From NCBI RefSeq assembly GCF_000425625.1, contig NZ_KE384409.1, positions 1 to 64,000 of the forward strand: 64,000 nucleotides of DNA, read 5' to 3'. This document shows positions 1-10,508 of the stretch, in pieces. Source of the stretch: Stutzerimonas azotifigens DSM 17556. GTDB taxonomy: Bacteria > Pseudomonadota > Gammaproteobacteria > Pseudomonadales > Pseudomonadaceae. The position numbers were made by a program, and so were the translations under genes. Position 1 is the first letter of the stretch; each line of letters starts with the position of its first letter. The notes under the pieces are model-generated. The model searched no databases. It saw nothing but the letters and a program-made list of their open reading frames with translations, and had not been told where the DNA came from.

Positions 1-27
1 GATATCGATGCCGATGACGCGGGGCAT
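1..27 (-). CDS. Start of an unidentified gene (cut by left edge)
   Basis: Only nine codons are inside the window, reading MPRVIGIDI leftward from an ATG at 27. A good ribosome-binding site (GGAG, 6-7 bases upstream) supports a real start. A hydrophobic first strand ending G-I-D resembles the start of actin-fold sugar kinases or RNase H-fold proteins, but nine residues cannot identify a family. Confidence 0.4.
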
Positions 28-357
28 GGAAACTCCTTCTATTGATCCAACGATCATCACTGCACTCGGCTCAACCTTGTGGATGCGAGCTCTCGCCAGC
101 GGCGGGCTCTGGATACCGTTCGAGCTTCAAGAGTGAGTGTGGAAGGCCGGAGCAGTATCTACTTCACAGGCTCAGGGCCTCAGGGTGGGCACGGCTTCCT
201 GACCTTCCCCCGATGATCAGTCGGGAACTATCACCCCGGATGGCGTGGTAGTCGAGATACAAGGGTGGGCTTCAGCCCACCAAGGCAGACCAGCAACCTG
301 GCGGGCTGAAGCGGAACGCCGCCCGGCCCACCCTACGCCGGCCAAGAACCGGCCTCG
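28..357. other. Intergenic region with stem-loop, no gene seen
   Basis: No convincing gene on either strand. A perfect stem-loop lies at 264-281 (7-bp arms GGTGGGC/GCCCACC, loop TTCA). A GCCGG/CCGGC inverted repeat lies at about 338-356, just past the stop of the leftward acylase gene, and may help end that transcript. There is no clear T-run. Confidence 0.4.
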
Positions 358-2886
358 CTATTTCGAGGCCGGGGTCAACAGCAGGCGGCGTGTGCCGTAA
401 ACGCCGTCGAGGTTTTCCGGCTTGAACGGGAAGACCTGGTAGCCGCCCTTCAGCCAGGCGTCGATGCCGTCGGCGTAGTGGGGGCTGGCCGGGTTGCCGG
501 ACTGGCCGGAGCTGTTCAGCGCCCTCATCGGCTCCTCTTCGCCGAAGTCCACGATCAGCCGCATCGCCGGGACCAGCCAGGTATCGAAGCTCTCGCCCCA
601 GTGGTAGCCGGACACGTTCAGCGTGCTGTGGTCGCCGCCGGCCGCGTAGGGTCCGCGATCGAGGTAGCCGCCGATGGCCTGTACCGCGGTGCGCTGGCTG
701 GCGTTCATGTAGGGCGCCAGCTGGGTGCTGTTGCTGCGCCAGTGGTAGCTGTGCAGCCGGCCCCACTGCCAGCCGGTACGATCGGCGCCGAGCTGCTGCT
801 CCAGCGCGGCGACGCTCGCCGCCAGGGCACGGGCGAGGATCGCCGGCTTGTCTTCCTGCGCCGGCGTGCGCACATCGTCCCAGAACGGGCTGTCCTCGCG
901 GCCGAGCAGGTGGTCGGCCTGCGCCGAATAGGACAGGTCCGCCGCCTGCACCAGCGCGCGCCAGGCCGGCGACTCCACCGGGCCCAATTCGTCGAGGAAG
1001 ATCTCGCGCGCGCTCTGTTGCAGGAAGCTTTCATAGAGCGCCGCATCCGCCGAGGTCGCCGCCAGCCGACCGTCGAACTTCATCAGGCGGTCAAGGGCTT
1101 CCGCGGCGCGGGCACGCTCGGCCGCCGGCAGCGCGGCGATCGCCTGGCGCAGCGGCTGGGCCATGCCCGGACCCTCGAACATCGCCTGGAGCTTGGCGGC
1201 GAACGGCGTGGTCTGGTCGTACTGCATGGCCATGGTGCTGCGCAGGTCGTGCCTCCCCTGCCCGAGCAGCTCGGCCAGGCGCTCGTAGCGCTCCGGGTAG
1301 TACCAGGAACTCGACAGCTGCATGCCGTAGCCGCGCGGCACGCTGCGGTGGTTGGCGGTGCCCAGCCAGCCCTGCGCCGGGTCCTGGTCGTAGGGGTGCA
1401 GCATGGGATCGGCGTAGCCGTCCCAGTCGTAGCGCCCGTCCCAGCCCGGGGAAGGCACCAGCCCCAGCCCTTCGCGGCGATTGGGGAAGCGCCCGGTCAC
1501 CTGCCAGCCGATGCCGCTGGCGTCGGCGAACAGCACGTTCAGGGCCACGCTGCGAATGTCGCGCGTGGCCTCGAAGGCTTCGTCCACCGACTGCGCCTCG
1601 GCCAGCCGGAAGAAGGCGTCGAGCGACTGGTCCGTCTCCAGTTGCACGCTCTTGAGCGCCAGCCCGTAGCCGCTGCCGATCTGCAACGGCTGCAGGGGAT
1701 GCTTGCGCTCGCCCAGCACGTTGTCGAGCAGAGGGCCGTTGCGGGTTTCGTAGAGGGTCTCGCGGACCGGCCGCTGGCCCTTGATGAAGAAGGTCTCATG
1801 GCGTTCGCGCGCCGGCACCCACTGGCCGTCGGCCAGGTACAGCAGGCGCTCGCCCTCGCGGCGCACCTGCTCGAGGAACAGGTCCTGGTTGTCGCCCATG
1901 ACCATGGTCATGCCCCAGCCGAGCTTGCCATTGAAGCCGGCGACCACGGCCGGCACTCCGGCGATGGACACGCCGGCGGCCTGGAAGCGCGGCGCGCGGA
2001 TGTGCACGTAGTTCCAGTAGGACGGCATCGACAGCGGCAGGTGGGTGTCGTTGGCCAGCAGCGGTTTGCCGCTGCGCGTGCGGCTGCCGGCGATCGCCCA
2101 GTTGTTGGACGCCGCGACACCCAGCAGGCCGTGCCCGGCGACCTGCCTGGAGGCGTCATGCAGCGCGGCCAGGCCGGGCAGCCTGCCGGTCAGGTCGAGG
2201 CCTTCGAGCTTGGCCGCCTCCTCGAACGGCAGGGGCTCGTCGGGATAGATCGGCAGCAGCCAGGCGAGCTTGTCGGCGCCGACCTTCTGCGCCAGCGCCA
2301 GGGCGGCGATCTCCTCCTGCAGGTTCACCGCCAGGCCGAAGTTCAGCAGCGTGTAGACCAGCACCGAGTCCTCGGGCTTCCAGTACGGCGGCCGGTAGCC
2401 GGCTTCGGCCAGGTCCATCGGCAAGGCGTCGCGGTGGCGGAACAGGTAGGCATTCACCCCGCGGGCATAGACCTCGAAGATTTCCTTCATCCGCGGCGAG
2501 GCATTGCGGTAGGCCGCCTCGGCGCTGCGCCGCAGGTCGACCGCTCGCATGAAGCGGTCGATCTCCAGCACGCCGGGGCCGACCATTTCCGCCAGCCGCC
2601 CCTCGGCCATCAGGCGCATGCCGACCATCTGGCTCAGGCGGTCGGTGGCGTGTACATAGCCGAGGGCGAAGATGGCGTCGTGCAGGCTGGTGGTTTCGAT
2701 CAGCGGCATGCCCAGCGCGTTGCGGCGGATGCTGACGCTGCCGGCCAGGCCGGTGATCGGCTGGATGCCGTGTTCCGGCGGCAGGCTGTCGCGATAGCGG
2801 CTGTCCAGGTAGGCCTGGCAGCCGGTCAGGCCGAGCATGGCGCCCAGCGCCAGCGACAGCAGGGGGAAAGGCACACGCAATGGCAT
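358..2886 (-). CDS. quiP: Penicillin-acylase-family acyl-homoserine lactone acylase, QuiP-like
   Basis: 842 residues, the size of P. aeruginosa QuiP (about 847). Known family members are Ntn-hydrolases that cleave the acyl amide of N-acyl-homoserine lactones and mature by autocleavage into alpha and beta chains. The N-terminus has a lipobox L-T-G-C at residues 20-23, so export and lipid attachment are likely. The nucleophile is predicted to be Ser260 in AASNNWAI, the new N-terminus of the beta chain. NDTHL follows downstream, as in the family. It is the last gene of a leftward operon, 56 bases after the DUF2489 gene. Family assignment is firm; the true acyl substrate is inferred. Confidence 0.85.
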   Translation of the reverse strand: MPLRVPFPLLSLALGAMLGLTGCQAYLDSRYRDSLPPEHGIQPITGLAGSVSIRRNALGMPLIETTSLHDAIFALGYVHATDRLSQMVGMRLMAEGRLAEMVGPGVLEIDRFMRAVDLRRSAEAAYRNASPRMKEIFEVYARGVNAYLFRHRDALPMDLAEAGYRPPYWKPEDSVLVYTLLNFGLAVNLQEEIAALALAQKVGADKLAWLLPIYPDEPLPFEEAAKLEGLDLTGRLPGLAALHDASRQVAGHGLLGVAASNNWAIAGSRTRSGKPLLANDTHLPLSMPSYWNYVHIRAPRFQAAGVSIAGVPAVVAGFNGKLGWGMTMVMGDNQDLFLEQVRREGERLLYLADGQWVPARERHETFFIKGQRPVRETLYETRNGPLLDNVLGERKHPLQPLQIGSGYGLALKSVQLETDQSLDAFFRLAEAQSVDEAFEATRDIRSVALNVLFADASGIGWQVTGRFPNRREGLGLVPSPGWDGRYDWDGYADPMLHPYDQDPAQGWLGTANHRSVPRGYGMQLSSSWYYPERYERLAELLGQGRHDLRSTMAMQYDQTTPFAAKLQAMFEGPGMAQPLRQAIAALPAAERARAAEALDRLMKFDGRLAATSADAALYESFLQQSAREIFLDELGPVESPAWRALVQAADLSYSAQADHLLGREDSPFWDDVRTPAQEDKPAILARALAASVAALEQQLGADRTGWQWGRLHSYHWRSNSTQLAPYMNASQRTAVQAIGGYLDRGPYAAGGDHSTLNVSGYHWGESFDTWLVPAMRLIVDFGEEEPMRALNSSGQSGNPASPHYADGIDAWLKGGYQVFPFKPENLDGVYGTRRLLLTPASK

Positions 2887-2942
2887 CGACGGCTCCTCGG
2901 ATGGGGCGCGAAGGGAATGCAGTCAGTCTGGTCGGATGTGAT

Positions 2943-3404
2943 TCAGGCGGCCCGTGAACGCGGCAGCGCCTCGTCCAGCAGCCAGCGGGCGGAGCGGCGG
3001 GCCTGGGCCTTGTGCTGCAACTCCAGCGCACTGAAGTTCGCCTCGTGACGGCGCCGCTCGGTACGCTCCAGCGCCGTCCAGGCGGCGTGCGTCGGCACGT
3101 GCTCGGTGGCCTGGTAGAGCTGCTGGAACACTTCGCAGCGTGGGTCTTGGCCGAGCGTGGCGTCGTAGTTGTCGATCAGCACCTTGATCCGGATGGCGCC
3201 CTCGATAAGCGGCAACTGTTCGTCCAGCAGGCTGCTGGCGAGGATGCGCAGATCCTCGGCCAGCGCGGCCTGGCGCTCGGCCCGGGCCCTGGCGAGCTCG
3301 CGCTCGTTGTGCCAGACCCGTCGCCACAGGTACAGCGCATACGCGCCGAGCGCCGCGATGATCGCGACGGCGAGTACGAGAAGGAGGATGGCGAGAATGC
3401 TCAT
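2943..3404 (-). CDS. DUF2489-family membrane-anchored protein
   Basis: 153 residues. One N-terminal transmembrane helix (about residues 3-27) is followed by a basic, charged stretch and a soluble helical domain typical of DUF2489 (LASSLLDEQLPLIEGAIRIK and a C-terminal HKAQARRSARWLLDEALPR block). Function is unknown for the family; the likely topology is a single-pass inner-membrane protein with a cytoplasmic domain. It starts 7 bases after the SEC-C gene, so the two are probably cotranscribed. Confidence 0.8.
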   Translation of the reverse strand: MSILAILLLVLAVAIIAALGAYALYLWRRVWHNERELARARAERQAALAEDLRILASSLLDEQLPLIEGAIRIKVLIDNYDATLGQDPRCEVFQQLYQATEHVPTHAAWTALERTERRRHEANFSALELQHKAQARRSARWLLDEALPRSRAA

Positions 3405-3411
3405 GAGCGGA

Positions 3412-3603
3412 TCAGGCGCCGTGGCACTTCTTGAATTTCTTCTGGCTGCCGCACGGGCAGGGATCGTTACGGCCGACGTCCTTCAGCGGATTGCGCACCG
3501 GCTCGTGATGATGGTTGCAGTGCGGGCCGTGCACATGGCCATGATCGTGGTCATGGTCGTGGTCGCAATCGGGGCCGTGGACGTGGGGCGCGGGGGTGTT
3601 CAT
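3412..3603 (-). CDS. Small His-rich SEC-C motif protein
   Basis: 63 residues. The first half is a histidine/aspartate run with three HGP-type units and two cysteines (residues 7-33). The end is a classical SEC-C zinc motif, [15 protein letters not shown], the same motif found at the C-terminus of SecA. No other domain is present. Metal binding (zinc or nickel) is expected from composition; a cellular role is not known. A GGAG lies 11 bases upstream of the ATG. It sits between the LEA-type lipoprotein and DUF2489 genes on the same strand. Confidence 0.85.
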   Translation of the reverse strand: MNTPAPHVHGPDCDHDHDHDHGHVHGPHCNHHHEPVRNPLKDVGRNDPCPCGSQKKFKKCHGA

Positions 3604-3611
3604 GGGTGACG

Positions 3612-4109
3612 CTACTCCGGGATGAAATCGCCGGGAATTATCTCGCCGTTGTTGGCGATATGCACGCGTCTTCCGAACATCAGCCCGGTCTTCACCTCGC
3701 CTTCCAGGCGGTAGCGAATCGGCTGGTCCGGTTTTTCCAGCAGGCGCACGATGTACTTCATGTGGCGCCAGAGATTGGTGTGCACCGGGACTTCGTAGAC
3801 TTCCGAGGCGTGCGCGGGGATGGTCGCCCACAGGCTAGACTCGCCGCTGGCGAGCTTGATGTCGTTCAGATGAACGGTATAGGCCAGCCCCCTCACCGGA
3901 AGGCTGCGGTCGTTCGGGTTGCGGATGCGAAAGCGCAGCAGGAACTCCTGCTCGAGCAAACGGGCCTTGACCACCTCGACCTTGGTGAGCTGGACCTGCG
4001 GCTCCTCGAAGTCCCCGGTAAACCAGGTGGAACAGCCTCCCAACGTCGCCAGCAGGCCCAGGAAGATCGCGGTTTTCAGAATATTTATGTTGCGCACCTG
4101 GGAAAGCAT
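3612..4109 (-). CDS. LEA type 2 (WHy-domain) family lipoprotein
   Basis: 165 residues. The signal peptide ends in a lipobox L-G-G-C with Cys26, followed by an immunoglobulin-like LEA_2/WHy domain ([22 protein letters not shown], then [20 protein letters not shown]). Such proteins are periplasmic lipoproteins of unknown function, related to plant desiccation-linked proteins. GGAG sits 7 bases before the ATG. It is the first gene of the leftward operon, with 8 bases to the next gene. Confidence 0.8.
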   Translation of the reverse strand: MLSQVRNINILKTAIFLGLLATLGGCSTWFTGDFEEPQVQLTKVEVVKARLLEQEFLLRFRIRNPNDRSLPVRGLAYTVHLNDIKLASGESSLWATIPAHASEVYEVPVHTNLWRHMKYIVRLLEKPDQPIRYRLEGEVKTGLMFGRRVHIANNGEIIPGDFIPE

Positions 4110-4261
4110 TCCGGTACTCCAAAGGACGGCTCAGTGTAGCAAGCGGCCAGCGTGCCGCAATGGGGTGTCGTGGCAAATAGCCCTCGTTCATACTCGCCGA
4201 CGCAGATGACGATCCTATGAGGCCAGGGTGCCTCCAATGCCGACTACAGGAGTGCATGCGC

Positions 4262-4792
4262 ATGAGTCGTTACGAAATCGCCTTTTCCGGCCAACTGGTG
4301 CCTGGCGCCGAAGCGGACCAGGTCAAGGCCAACCTCGCCCGCCTGTTCCAGGCGGACGCGCAGCGCATCGACCAGCTGTTCAGCGGGCGCCGCATCGTCC
4401 TCAAGCAGAACCTCGATGCCGCCGCGGTGGAAAAGTACCGCAGCACGCTGGAACGCGCCGGGGCCCGCGCCGAAGTCAGCCCCATGGACCCGCCCGCGCC
4501 GCTTGCCGCCGCGGCTCCGGCCGCCGCCCCCGCACCCACCTCCCCCGCCGCAGGCCGCCTGCAGGTGGCGCCACGCGACGAATACATGGCCGCCTTCGCC
4601 GACATCCAGGCACCGGACTTCGGCATCGCGCCGGTCGGCGCGGACCTGCAGGATCGGCGCCCGGACACCCCGGCCCCGGCACTGGACCTCGGCCACCTCA
4701 GCCTCGCCCCGGTCGGCAGCGACATGGGCGAGACACCGCGGCCGACCGGCGGCCCCGTGCCGAACGTCGCGCACCTGACGCTGAAGGACTGA
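4262..4792 (+). CDS. Conserved hypothetical protein with Ala/Pro linker
   Basis: 176 residues. An N-terminal alpha/beta unit of about 70 residues (SRYEIAFSGQLVPGAEADQ then ARLFQADAQRIDQLFSGRR) is followed by an Ala/Pro linker and a low-complexity acidic tail. The first unit is typical of Pseudomonas proteins of unknown function whose small domain also occurs fused to DUF805 or other membrane domains. Start chosen at 4262: AGGAG at 4248-4252 is 9 bases away, whereas the in-frame ATG at 4256 is only 3 bases from it. Confidence 0.65.
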   Translation: MSRYEIAFSGQLVPGAEADQVKANLARLFQADAQRIDQLFSGRRIVLKQNLDAAAVEKYRSTLERAGARAEVSPMDPPAPLAAAAPAAAPAPTSPAAGRLQVAPRDEYMAAFADIQAPDFGIAPVGADLQDRRPDTPAPALDLGHLSLAPVGSDMGETPRPTGGPVPNVAHLTLKD

Positions 4793-4856
4793 GCGACCGG
4801 ACGAACTCCCGGTGCAGGGCGGGCTCAAAATCCACAAGCCCATCAGCCCTAGCCCC

Positions 4857-5870
4857 ATGGACCTCGTCATCGCCCGCCCGGAGGGCCTGTACTGCCCGCC
4901 CGGCGACTTCTACATCGACCCCTGGCGGCCCGTGGACCGGGCCGTCATCACCCACGCCCATGGCGACCACGCGCGCTGGGGCATGGGCCACTACCTGGCC
5001 ACGCGCGACAGCGAAGGCGTCCTGCGCACCCGCATCGGCCAGGACATGCCGCTACAGACGCTGGCCTACGGCGAAACGCTCGAGCACAACGGCGTGCGCC
5101 TGAGCTTCCACCCCGCCGGCCACGTGCTGGGCTCGGCGCAGCTGCGCATCGAGCACTGCGGCGAGGTCTGGGTCGCCTCCGGCGACTACAAGGTCGAGCC
5201 GGACGCCACCTGCGCCGCCTTCGAACCGGTGCGCTGCCATACCTTCATCACCGAATCCACCTTCGGCCTGCCGATCTACCGCTGGCCGTCGCAACGCCAG
5301 GTGTTCGCCGAAATCAACGACTGGTGGCGCGCCAACGCCGCGGTCGGCCGCGCCAGCGTGCTGTTCTGCTACGCCTTCGGCAAGGCGCAGCGCATCCTCC
5401 ACGGGCTCGACGCCTCGATCGGCCCGATCCTGGTACATGGCGCCGTCGAGCCCCTGAACCGGGTCTATCGCGAGGCCGGCATCGCGCTGCCCGAAACGCT
5501 CTACACGGGCGACCTGGCCAAGGGCGACCCGCGCCTGAAGCAGGCCATCGTCCTCGCCCCGCCCTCGGCCGGCGGCAGCACCTGGGTGCGCCGCTTCGGT
5601 GATTTCTCCGACGGCTTCGCCAGCGGCTGGATGATGCTGCGCGGCACTCGCCGGCGGCGCGGGGTCGACCGCGGCTTCGTGCTCTCCGACCACGCGGACT
5701 GGCCGGGGCTGCTCTGGGCCATCGAACAGACCGGCGCCGAACGGGTGATGGTGACTCACGGCTCGGTCGCCGTGCTGGTGCGCTACCTGTGCGAGCAAGG
5801 TCTCGACGCCCAGGCGTTCGATACCGAGTACGGCGAAGAGGACGATGCGCTGGTGCAGGAGGCCGAATGA
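4857..5870 (+). CDS. Ligase-associated DNA exonuclease (MBL/beta-CASP fold)
   Basis: 337 residues. A metallo-beta-lactamase fold nuclease with the metal motif THAHGDH (His33, His35, Asp37, His38), a second motif around PAGHVLGSAQ, VASGDYK, and a late LSDHADW motif. Established knowledge: this is the Exo member of the Lhr-Lig-Exo-MPE repair cluster. It is followed 37 bases later by the ligase, which supports the assignment. It is predicted to trim DNA ends before ligation in the cytoplasm. Confidence 0.88.
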   Translation: MDLVIARPEGLYCPPGDFYIDPWRPVDRAVITHAHGDHARWGMGHYLATRDSEGVLRTRIGQDMPLQTLAYGETLEHNGVRLSFHPAGHVLGSAQLRIEHCGEVWVASGDYKVEPDATCAAFEPVRCHTFITESTFGLPIYRWPSQRQVFAEINDWWRANAAVGRASVLFCYAFGKAQRILHGLDASIGPILVHGAVEPLNRVYREAGIALPETLYTGDLAKGDPRLKQAIVLAPPSAGGSTWVRRFGDFSDGFASGWMMLRGTRRRRGVDRGFVLSDHADWPGLLWAIEQTGAERVMVTHGSVAVLVRYLCEQGLDAQAFDTEYGEEDDALVQEAE

Positions 5871-5907
5871 TGCCGGCATTCGACCGGACAACTGCGGAGC
5901 GCCGTCG

Positions 5908-7608
5908 ATGAAGGCCTTCGCCGCCCTCTACGCACGGCTCGACGCCACCACCGGCAGCAATGCCAAGCTCGCCGCCATGCGCGACTACTTCCGCGAGGCG
6001 CCCGCCGAGGACGCGGCCTGGGCGGTGTATTTCCTCGCCGGCGGCCGGCCGCGCCAACTGGTGCCCACGCGCCTGCTGCGCGAGACCGCGCTACGCGCCT
6101 CGGGCCTGCCCGACTGGCTGTTCGAGGAGAGCTACCAGGCCGTCGGCGACCTCGCCGAGACCATCTCGCTGCTGCTGCCCGAGGCCGAACACCAGGACGA
6201 CGACGGCCTGGCCGTGTGGATGCAGGACAAGCTGCTGCCGCTGCGCGGCCTGCCGCCGGAGGAGCTGGCCGAGCGCCTGCCGCCGCTGTGGGCGCAGCTG
6301 GACCGGCGCAGCCAGATGGTCTGCATCAAGCTGATCACCGGCGCCTTCCGCGTCGGCGTGTCCAAGCTGCTGGTCACCCGCGCGCTCGCCGCGCTGGCCG
6401 ACCTCGATCCGAAACGGGTGGCCCAGCGCCTAGTGGGCTACACCGACCTGTCGCACCGGCCCAGCGCGGAAGGCTACCGCGCACTGATCGCCCCGGAATC
6501 GGACGACGAGCATGCCCAGCGCGGCGGCCAGCCCTATCCCTTCTTCCTCGCGCACTCGCTGCAGGCGCCGGTCGAGCAGTTCGACACCCTGCTCGGCGCG
6601 CCGGAGCACTGGTTCGTCGAATGGAAGTGGGACGGCATTCGCGCGCAGCTGGTCAAGCGCGACGGGCAGATCTGGGTCTGGTCGCGCGGCGAGGAACTGG
6701 TCAGCGAGCGCTTTCCCGAGCTCTGCGAACTGGCCGGCTGCCTGCCCGACGGCACCGTGCTGGACGGCGAGATCGTAGTCTGGAAGCACGAGGACGAACC
6801 GCTGCAGGGCGAGGCCTTCGAGCACGCCGGCGCACAGGCGCCCGCGCGCGGTGGGGTCCAGCCGTTCGCCCTGCTGCAACAGCGCATCGGCCGCAAGAAC
6901 CTCACGGCCAAGGTCCTGGAACAGGCGCCGGTGGTGCTGCTCGCCTACGACCTGCTGGAGTGGCGTGGCGAGGACTGGCGCCTGCGCCCACTGCACGAAC
7001 GGCGGGCACAGATGGAGCGCGTCGTGGCCGACTGCCCGAACCCGCGGCTGATGGCCTCGCCGCTGATCGAAGGCCGGGACTGGGCGGACCTTGCCACCCA
7101 GCGCGAGGCCTCCCGCGAACGCGGCGTCGAGGGCATGATGATCAAGGCGCGCGCCGCCCATTACGGCGTCGGCCGCACCAAGGACGTCGGCGTCTGGTGG
7201 AAATGGAAGATCGATCCCTATTCGGTCGACGCCGTGCTCATCTACGCCCAGCGCGGGCATGGCCGCCGCGCCAGCCTGTACACCGACTTCACCTTCGCCG
7301 TCTGGGACGGCGAGCCGGGCGATCCGAACCGCAGCCTGGTGCCTTTCGCCAAGGCCTATTCGGGCCTGACCGACGAGGAAATGCGCCAGGTCGACGCCAT
7401 CGTGCGGCGCACCACAGTGGAGAAATTCGGCCCGGTGCGCAGCGTGACGCCGACGCTGGTATTCGAGCTCGGCTTCGAAGGCATCGCCGCCAGCAGCCGA
7501 CACAAGAGCGGCATTGCCGTGCGCTTCCCGCGAATGCTGCGCTGGCGGCATGACAAGCCGATCGAGGAAGCCGACACGCTCGCGACGCTGCGGGACCTGC
7601 TGGGATGA
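5908..7608 (+). CDS. ATP-dependent DNA ligase of the Lhr-associated cluster
   Basis: 566 residues. An N-terminal DNA-binding domain (about 1-200) precedes a nucleotidyltransferase domain with the adenylation motif EWKWDGIR (Lys240 predicted to carry AMP), motif III-like ELAYDLLEW region, motif IV EGMMIKA and motif V VGVWWKWK, then an OB domain. It seals nicks using ATP, unlike housekeeping LigA, which uses NAD. Start chosen at MKAFAAL because upstream codons do not fit the family. Its TGA overlaps the helicase ATG (ATGA), so the two are translationally coupled. Confidence 0.88.
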   Translation: MKAFAALYARLDATTGSNAKLAAMRDYFREAPAEDAAWAVYFLAGGRPRQLVPTRLLRETALRASGLPDWLFEESYQAVGDLAETISLLLPEAEHQDDDGLAVWMQDKLLPLRGLPPEELAERLPPLWAQLDRRSQMVCIKLITGAFRVGVSKLLVTRALAALADLDPKRVAQRLVGYTDLSHRPSAEGYRALIAPESDDEHAQRGGQPYPFFLAHSLQAPVEQFDTLLGAPEHWFVEWKWDGIRAQLVKRDGQIWVWSRGEELVSERFPELCELAGCLPDGTVLDGEIVVWKHEDEPLQGEAFEHAGAQAPARGGVQPFALLQQRIGRKNLTAKVLEQAPVVLLAYDLLEWRGEDWRLRPLHERRAQMERVVADCPNPRLMASPLIEGRDWADLATQREASRERGVEGMMIKARAAHYGVGRTKDVGVWWKWKIDPYSVDAVLIYAQRGHGRRASLYTDFTFAVWDGEPGDPNRSLVPFAKAYSGLTDEEMRQVDAIVRRTTVEKFGPVRSVTPTLVFELGFEGIAASSRHKSGIAVRFPRMLRWRHDKPIEEADTLATLRDLLG

Positions 7609-10508
7609 ACGATACCCGCAAGCCCGCGGCGAATACTCCCCCTCTTCCCAAGGGAGAGGGGCCGGGGGCGAGGGAACCCGGCAGCGGCATCGTTCCCGAC
7701 CAGCCCTCACCCCAGCCCTCTCCCAAAGGGAGAGGGAGAAAGCCACCAACGCCACCAGCCTCCGCACATATCTCCCCTCTCCCCACGGGAGAGAGGCCGG
7801 GGGTGAGGGAGCCCGGCACCGACATCGTTCCCGACCAGCCCTCACCCAGAGGGAGAGGGAGAAAGCCACCAACGCCACCAACGTCCGCGCACATCCCCCC
7901 TCTCCCCGCGGGAGAGGGGCCGGGGGTGAGGGTGCTCGCTGGCGCCCCCGCCGCTGCCTGGTTCGCCCAGCGAGGTTGGCGGCCCTTTCCCTTCCAGCAG
8001 CAGGTCTGGCAGGCCATCGAGGCCGGGGAATCCGGCCTGCTGCACGCCACCACCGGCGCGGGCAAGACCTACGCGGTGTGGTTCGGCGCGCTCAATCGCT
8101 TCGCCTCCACGAAGACCTCCGCCGCAGGCAGGGCCGCCCCGCTCAGCGTGCTCTGGATCACCCCGATGCGCGCGCTGGCCGCCGACACCGCCCGCGCGCT
8201 GCAGGCGCCGCTGGACGACCTCGGCATTCCCTGGACGCTCGGCCTGCGCACCGGCGACACCGACTCCGCCGAGCGCGCCCGCCAGGGCCGCCGGCTGCCC
8301 AGCGCGCTGGTGACCACGCCGGAGAGCCTGACCCTGCTGCTGACCCGCGCCGACGCCCGCGAGGCCTTTGCCGGGCTGCGCATGCTGGTGGTGGACGAAT
8401 GGCACGAGCTGCTCGGCAACAAGCGCGGCGTGCAGTTGCAGCTGGCCCTGGCGCGCCTGCGCCGCTGGCACCCGCAGCTGATCGTCTGGGGCCTGTCGGC
8501 GACCCTGGGCAACCAGCCGCACGCGCTGGAGGTGCTGGCGCATCCCGGCCAGGGCCGCCTGGTGCAGGGCCAGGTGCCGAAGGACCTGCGGGTCGACACC
8601 CTGCTGCCGGAGGCCATCGAGCGCTTTCCCTGGGCCGGCCACCTGGGGCTGAAGATGCTGCCGCAGGTGGTCGAGCAGATCGATTCGGCGGCCACCACCC
8701 TGGTATTCACCAACACCCGCTCGCAGGCCGAACTCTGGTATCAGGCACTGCTCGAAGCCCGACCGGACTGGGCTGGGCTGATCGCCCTGCACCACGGCTC
8801 GCTGGCCCGCGAGGTGCGCGACTGGGTCGAGCTGGGGCTGAAGAAGGGCGAACTCAAGGCGGTGGTCTGCACCTCCAGCCTCGACCTCGGGGTCGACTTC
8901 CTGCCGGTCGAGCGCGTGCTGCAGATCGGTTCGCCCAAGGGCGTGGCGCGGCTGATGCAGCGCGCCGGCCGTTCCGGGCATGCGCCGGGGCGCCCCTCGC
9001 GCGTCACCCTGGTGCCCACCCACAGCCTGGAACTGGTGGAAGCCGCCGCCGCGCAGCGCGCCGTGGCCGAGCGCCGGATCGAGGCGCGCAGCGCCCCGCC
9101 CAAGCCGCTCGACGTGCTGGTGCAGCACCTGGTGAGCATGGCCCTGGGCGGCGGCTTCCGCCCCGAGGAGCTGCTCGCCGAGGTCCGCGGCGCCTGGTCC
9201 TACCGTGGGCTCGGCGACGCGGAATGGGCCTGGGCGCTGGCCTTCGTCCGCCACGGCGGCCACTCGCTCACCGCCTATCCCGACTACCAGCGCGTCGAGC
9301 CCGACGAGACCGGCCTCTGGCGGGTGCCCAGCCGGCGCGTCGCCCAGCGCCACCGGATGAGCATCGGCACCATCGTCAGCGACGCCAGCCTCCACGTGCG
9401 CTACTGGAGCAAGGGCGGCGCCGGCGGCTCGCTCGGCTCGGTGGAGGAAGGCTTCATCGCGCGCCTGCGTCCGGGCGACTGCTTCCTGTTCGCCGGCCGC
9501 CTGCTGGAACTGGTGCGGGTCGAGAACATGACCGCCTACGTGCGCCGCGCCGCCGGACGCAAGCCCGCGGTGCCGCGCTGGAACGGCGGGCGCATGCCGC
9601 TTTCCAGCGAGCTCGCCGACGCCGTGGTCGAGCAGCTCGGCGCCGCCTCGCGCGGGGCCTTCGACAGCGCCGAGATGCGGCTGGCGGGCCCGCTGCTCGA
9701 CGTGCAGATGGCTTGGTCCGCCCTGCCTACCGAACACACGCTGCTGGCCGAGGTGCTGAAGTCGCGCGAGGGCTGGCACCTGTTCCTCTACCCCTTCGCC
9801 GGACGCCAGGTGCACCTCGGCCTGGCCAGCCTGCTCGCCTATCGCATGGGCCGGCGCGCGCCGGTGACCTTCTCCATCGCGGTCAACGACTACGGCTTCG
9901 AACTGCTGTCGGCCACCGAGGTGGACTGGGCGCAGTCGCTCGGTGGCGAGCTTTTCGGCCAGGAGCACCTGCTGCACGACGTGCTCGGCAGCCTGAACGC
10001 CGGCGAACTGGCGCGCCGGCGCTTTCGCGAGATCGCACGGATCGCTGGCCTGGTGTTCTCCGGCTACCCCGGCGCGCAGAAGAGCGCCCGCCAGCTGCAG
10101 GCCTCCAGCGGGCTGTTCTTCGACGTGTTCCGCCAGTACGACCCGGACAACCTGCTGCTCACCCAGGCACAGGAAGAAGCGTTGCGCCAGGAACTGGAGG
10201 TCGACCGGCTCGAGCGCACACTGGAGCGCCTGCAGCGGCGGACCCTGGACCTGAGAACGCCGAAGCGGCCGACGCCACTGGCTTTCCCGCTGCTGGTCGA
10301 GCGTTTCCGCGAGAGCATGAGTTCGGAAAAGCTGGCCGACCGCATCGCCCGCATGCTCAAGGACCTGGAAAAGGCCGCCGGTCCGGGCGGCAGCGCATCG
10401 CCGCGCGAGACGATAGCGGTCGAGCGCGACGACACCGGCAAGCGTCCGCGCGCGCCGCGCCAACGCAAGGACGGCCGCCCGCGGGTGAAGAAGAAGGCCG
10501 GGGGCTAG
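7605..10508 (+). CDS. Ligase-associated Lhr-type DEXH-box helicase with repeat-derived N-terminus
   Basis: 967 residues if read from the ATG that overlaps the ligase stop. The helicase core begins near residue 110 ([17 protein letters not shown]), then Walker [13 protein letters not shown] box ([10 protein letters not shown]), SAT motif [16 protein letters not shown], and motif [13 protein letters not shown], then the Lhr-core winged-helix and tail domains. The family is an ATP-driven 3'-5' translocase on single-stranded DNA. Residues about 10-109 are not helicase: they are translated copies of the genomic REP-like repeat. An in-frame GTG at 7932, just past the repeats, would give 858 residues, closer to the known Lhr-core size. 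Which start is used is unresolved. Confidence 0.88.
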   Translation: MNDTRKPAANTPPLPKGEGPGAREPGSGIVPDQPSPQPSPKGRGRKPPTPPASAHISPLPTGERPGVREPGTDIVPDQPSPRGRGRKPPTPPTSAHIPPLPAGEGPGVRVLAGAPAAAWFAQRGWRPFPFQQQVWQAIEAGESGLLHATTGAGKTYAVWFGALNRFASTKTSAAGRAAPLSVLWITPMRALAADTARALQAPLDDLGIPWTLGLRTGDTDSAERARQGRRLPSALVTTPESLTLLLTRADAREAFAGLRMLVVDEWHELLGNKRGVQLQLALARLRRWHPQLIVWGLSATLGNQPHALEVLAHPGQGRLVQGQVPKDLRVDTLLPEAIERFPWAGHLGLKMLPQVVEQIDSAATTLVFTNTRSQAELWYQALLEARPDWAGLIALHHGSLAREVRDWVELGLKKGELKAVVCTSSLDLGVDFLPVERVLQIGSPKGVARLMQRAGRSGHAPGRPSRVTLVPTHSLELVEAAAAQRAVAERRIEARSAPPKPLDVLVQHLVSMALGGGFRPEELLAEVRGAWSYRGLGDAEWAWALAFVRHGGHSLTAYPDYQRVEPDETGLWRVPSRRVAQRHRMSIGTIVSDASLHVRYWSKGGAGGSLGSVEEGFIARLRPGDCFLFAGRLLELVRVENMTAYVRRAAGRKPAVPRWNGGRMPLSSELADAVVEQLGAASRGAFDSAEMRLAGPLLDVQMAWSALPTEHTLLAEVLKSREGWHLFLYPFAGRQVHLGLASLLAYRMGRRAPVTFSIAVNDYGFELLSATEVDWAQSLGGELFGQEHLLHDVLGSLNAGELARRRFREIARIAGLVFSGYPGAQKSARQLQASSGLFFDVFRQYDPDNLLLTQAQEEALRQELEVDRLERTLERLQRRTLDLRTPKRPTPLAFPLLVERFRESMSSEKLADRIARMLKDLEKAAGPGGSASPRETIAVERDDTGKRPRAPRQRKDGRPRVKKKAGG
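7629..7931 (+). repeat. REP-like palindromic repeats inside the helicase reading frame
   Basis: Five GGGAGAGGG/CCCTCTCCC palindromic cores in alternating orientation (about 7638-7674, 7704-7738, 7772-7809, 7840-7860, 7896-7930). A composite unit (core, reverse core and a spacer reading KPPTPP) occurs twice with a period of 134 bases. The second copy lacks 12 bases, so frame is kept. The same core occurs outside genes at 10881-10917. Confidence 0.9.

Noticed and set aside
478-3048. 856-codon open frame on the plus strand opposite the acylase gene
   Set aside because: It is the antisense shadow of the acylase gene, typical of GC-rich DNA. The opposite strand encodes a clear penicillin acylase with a lipobox and nucleophile.
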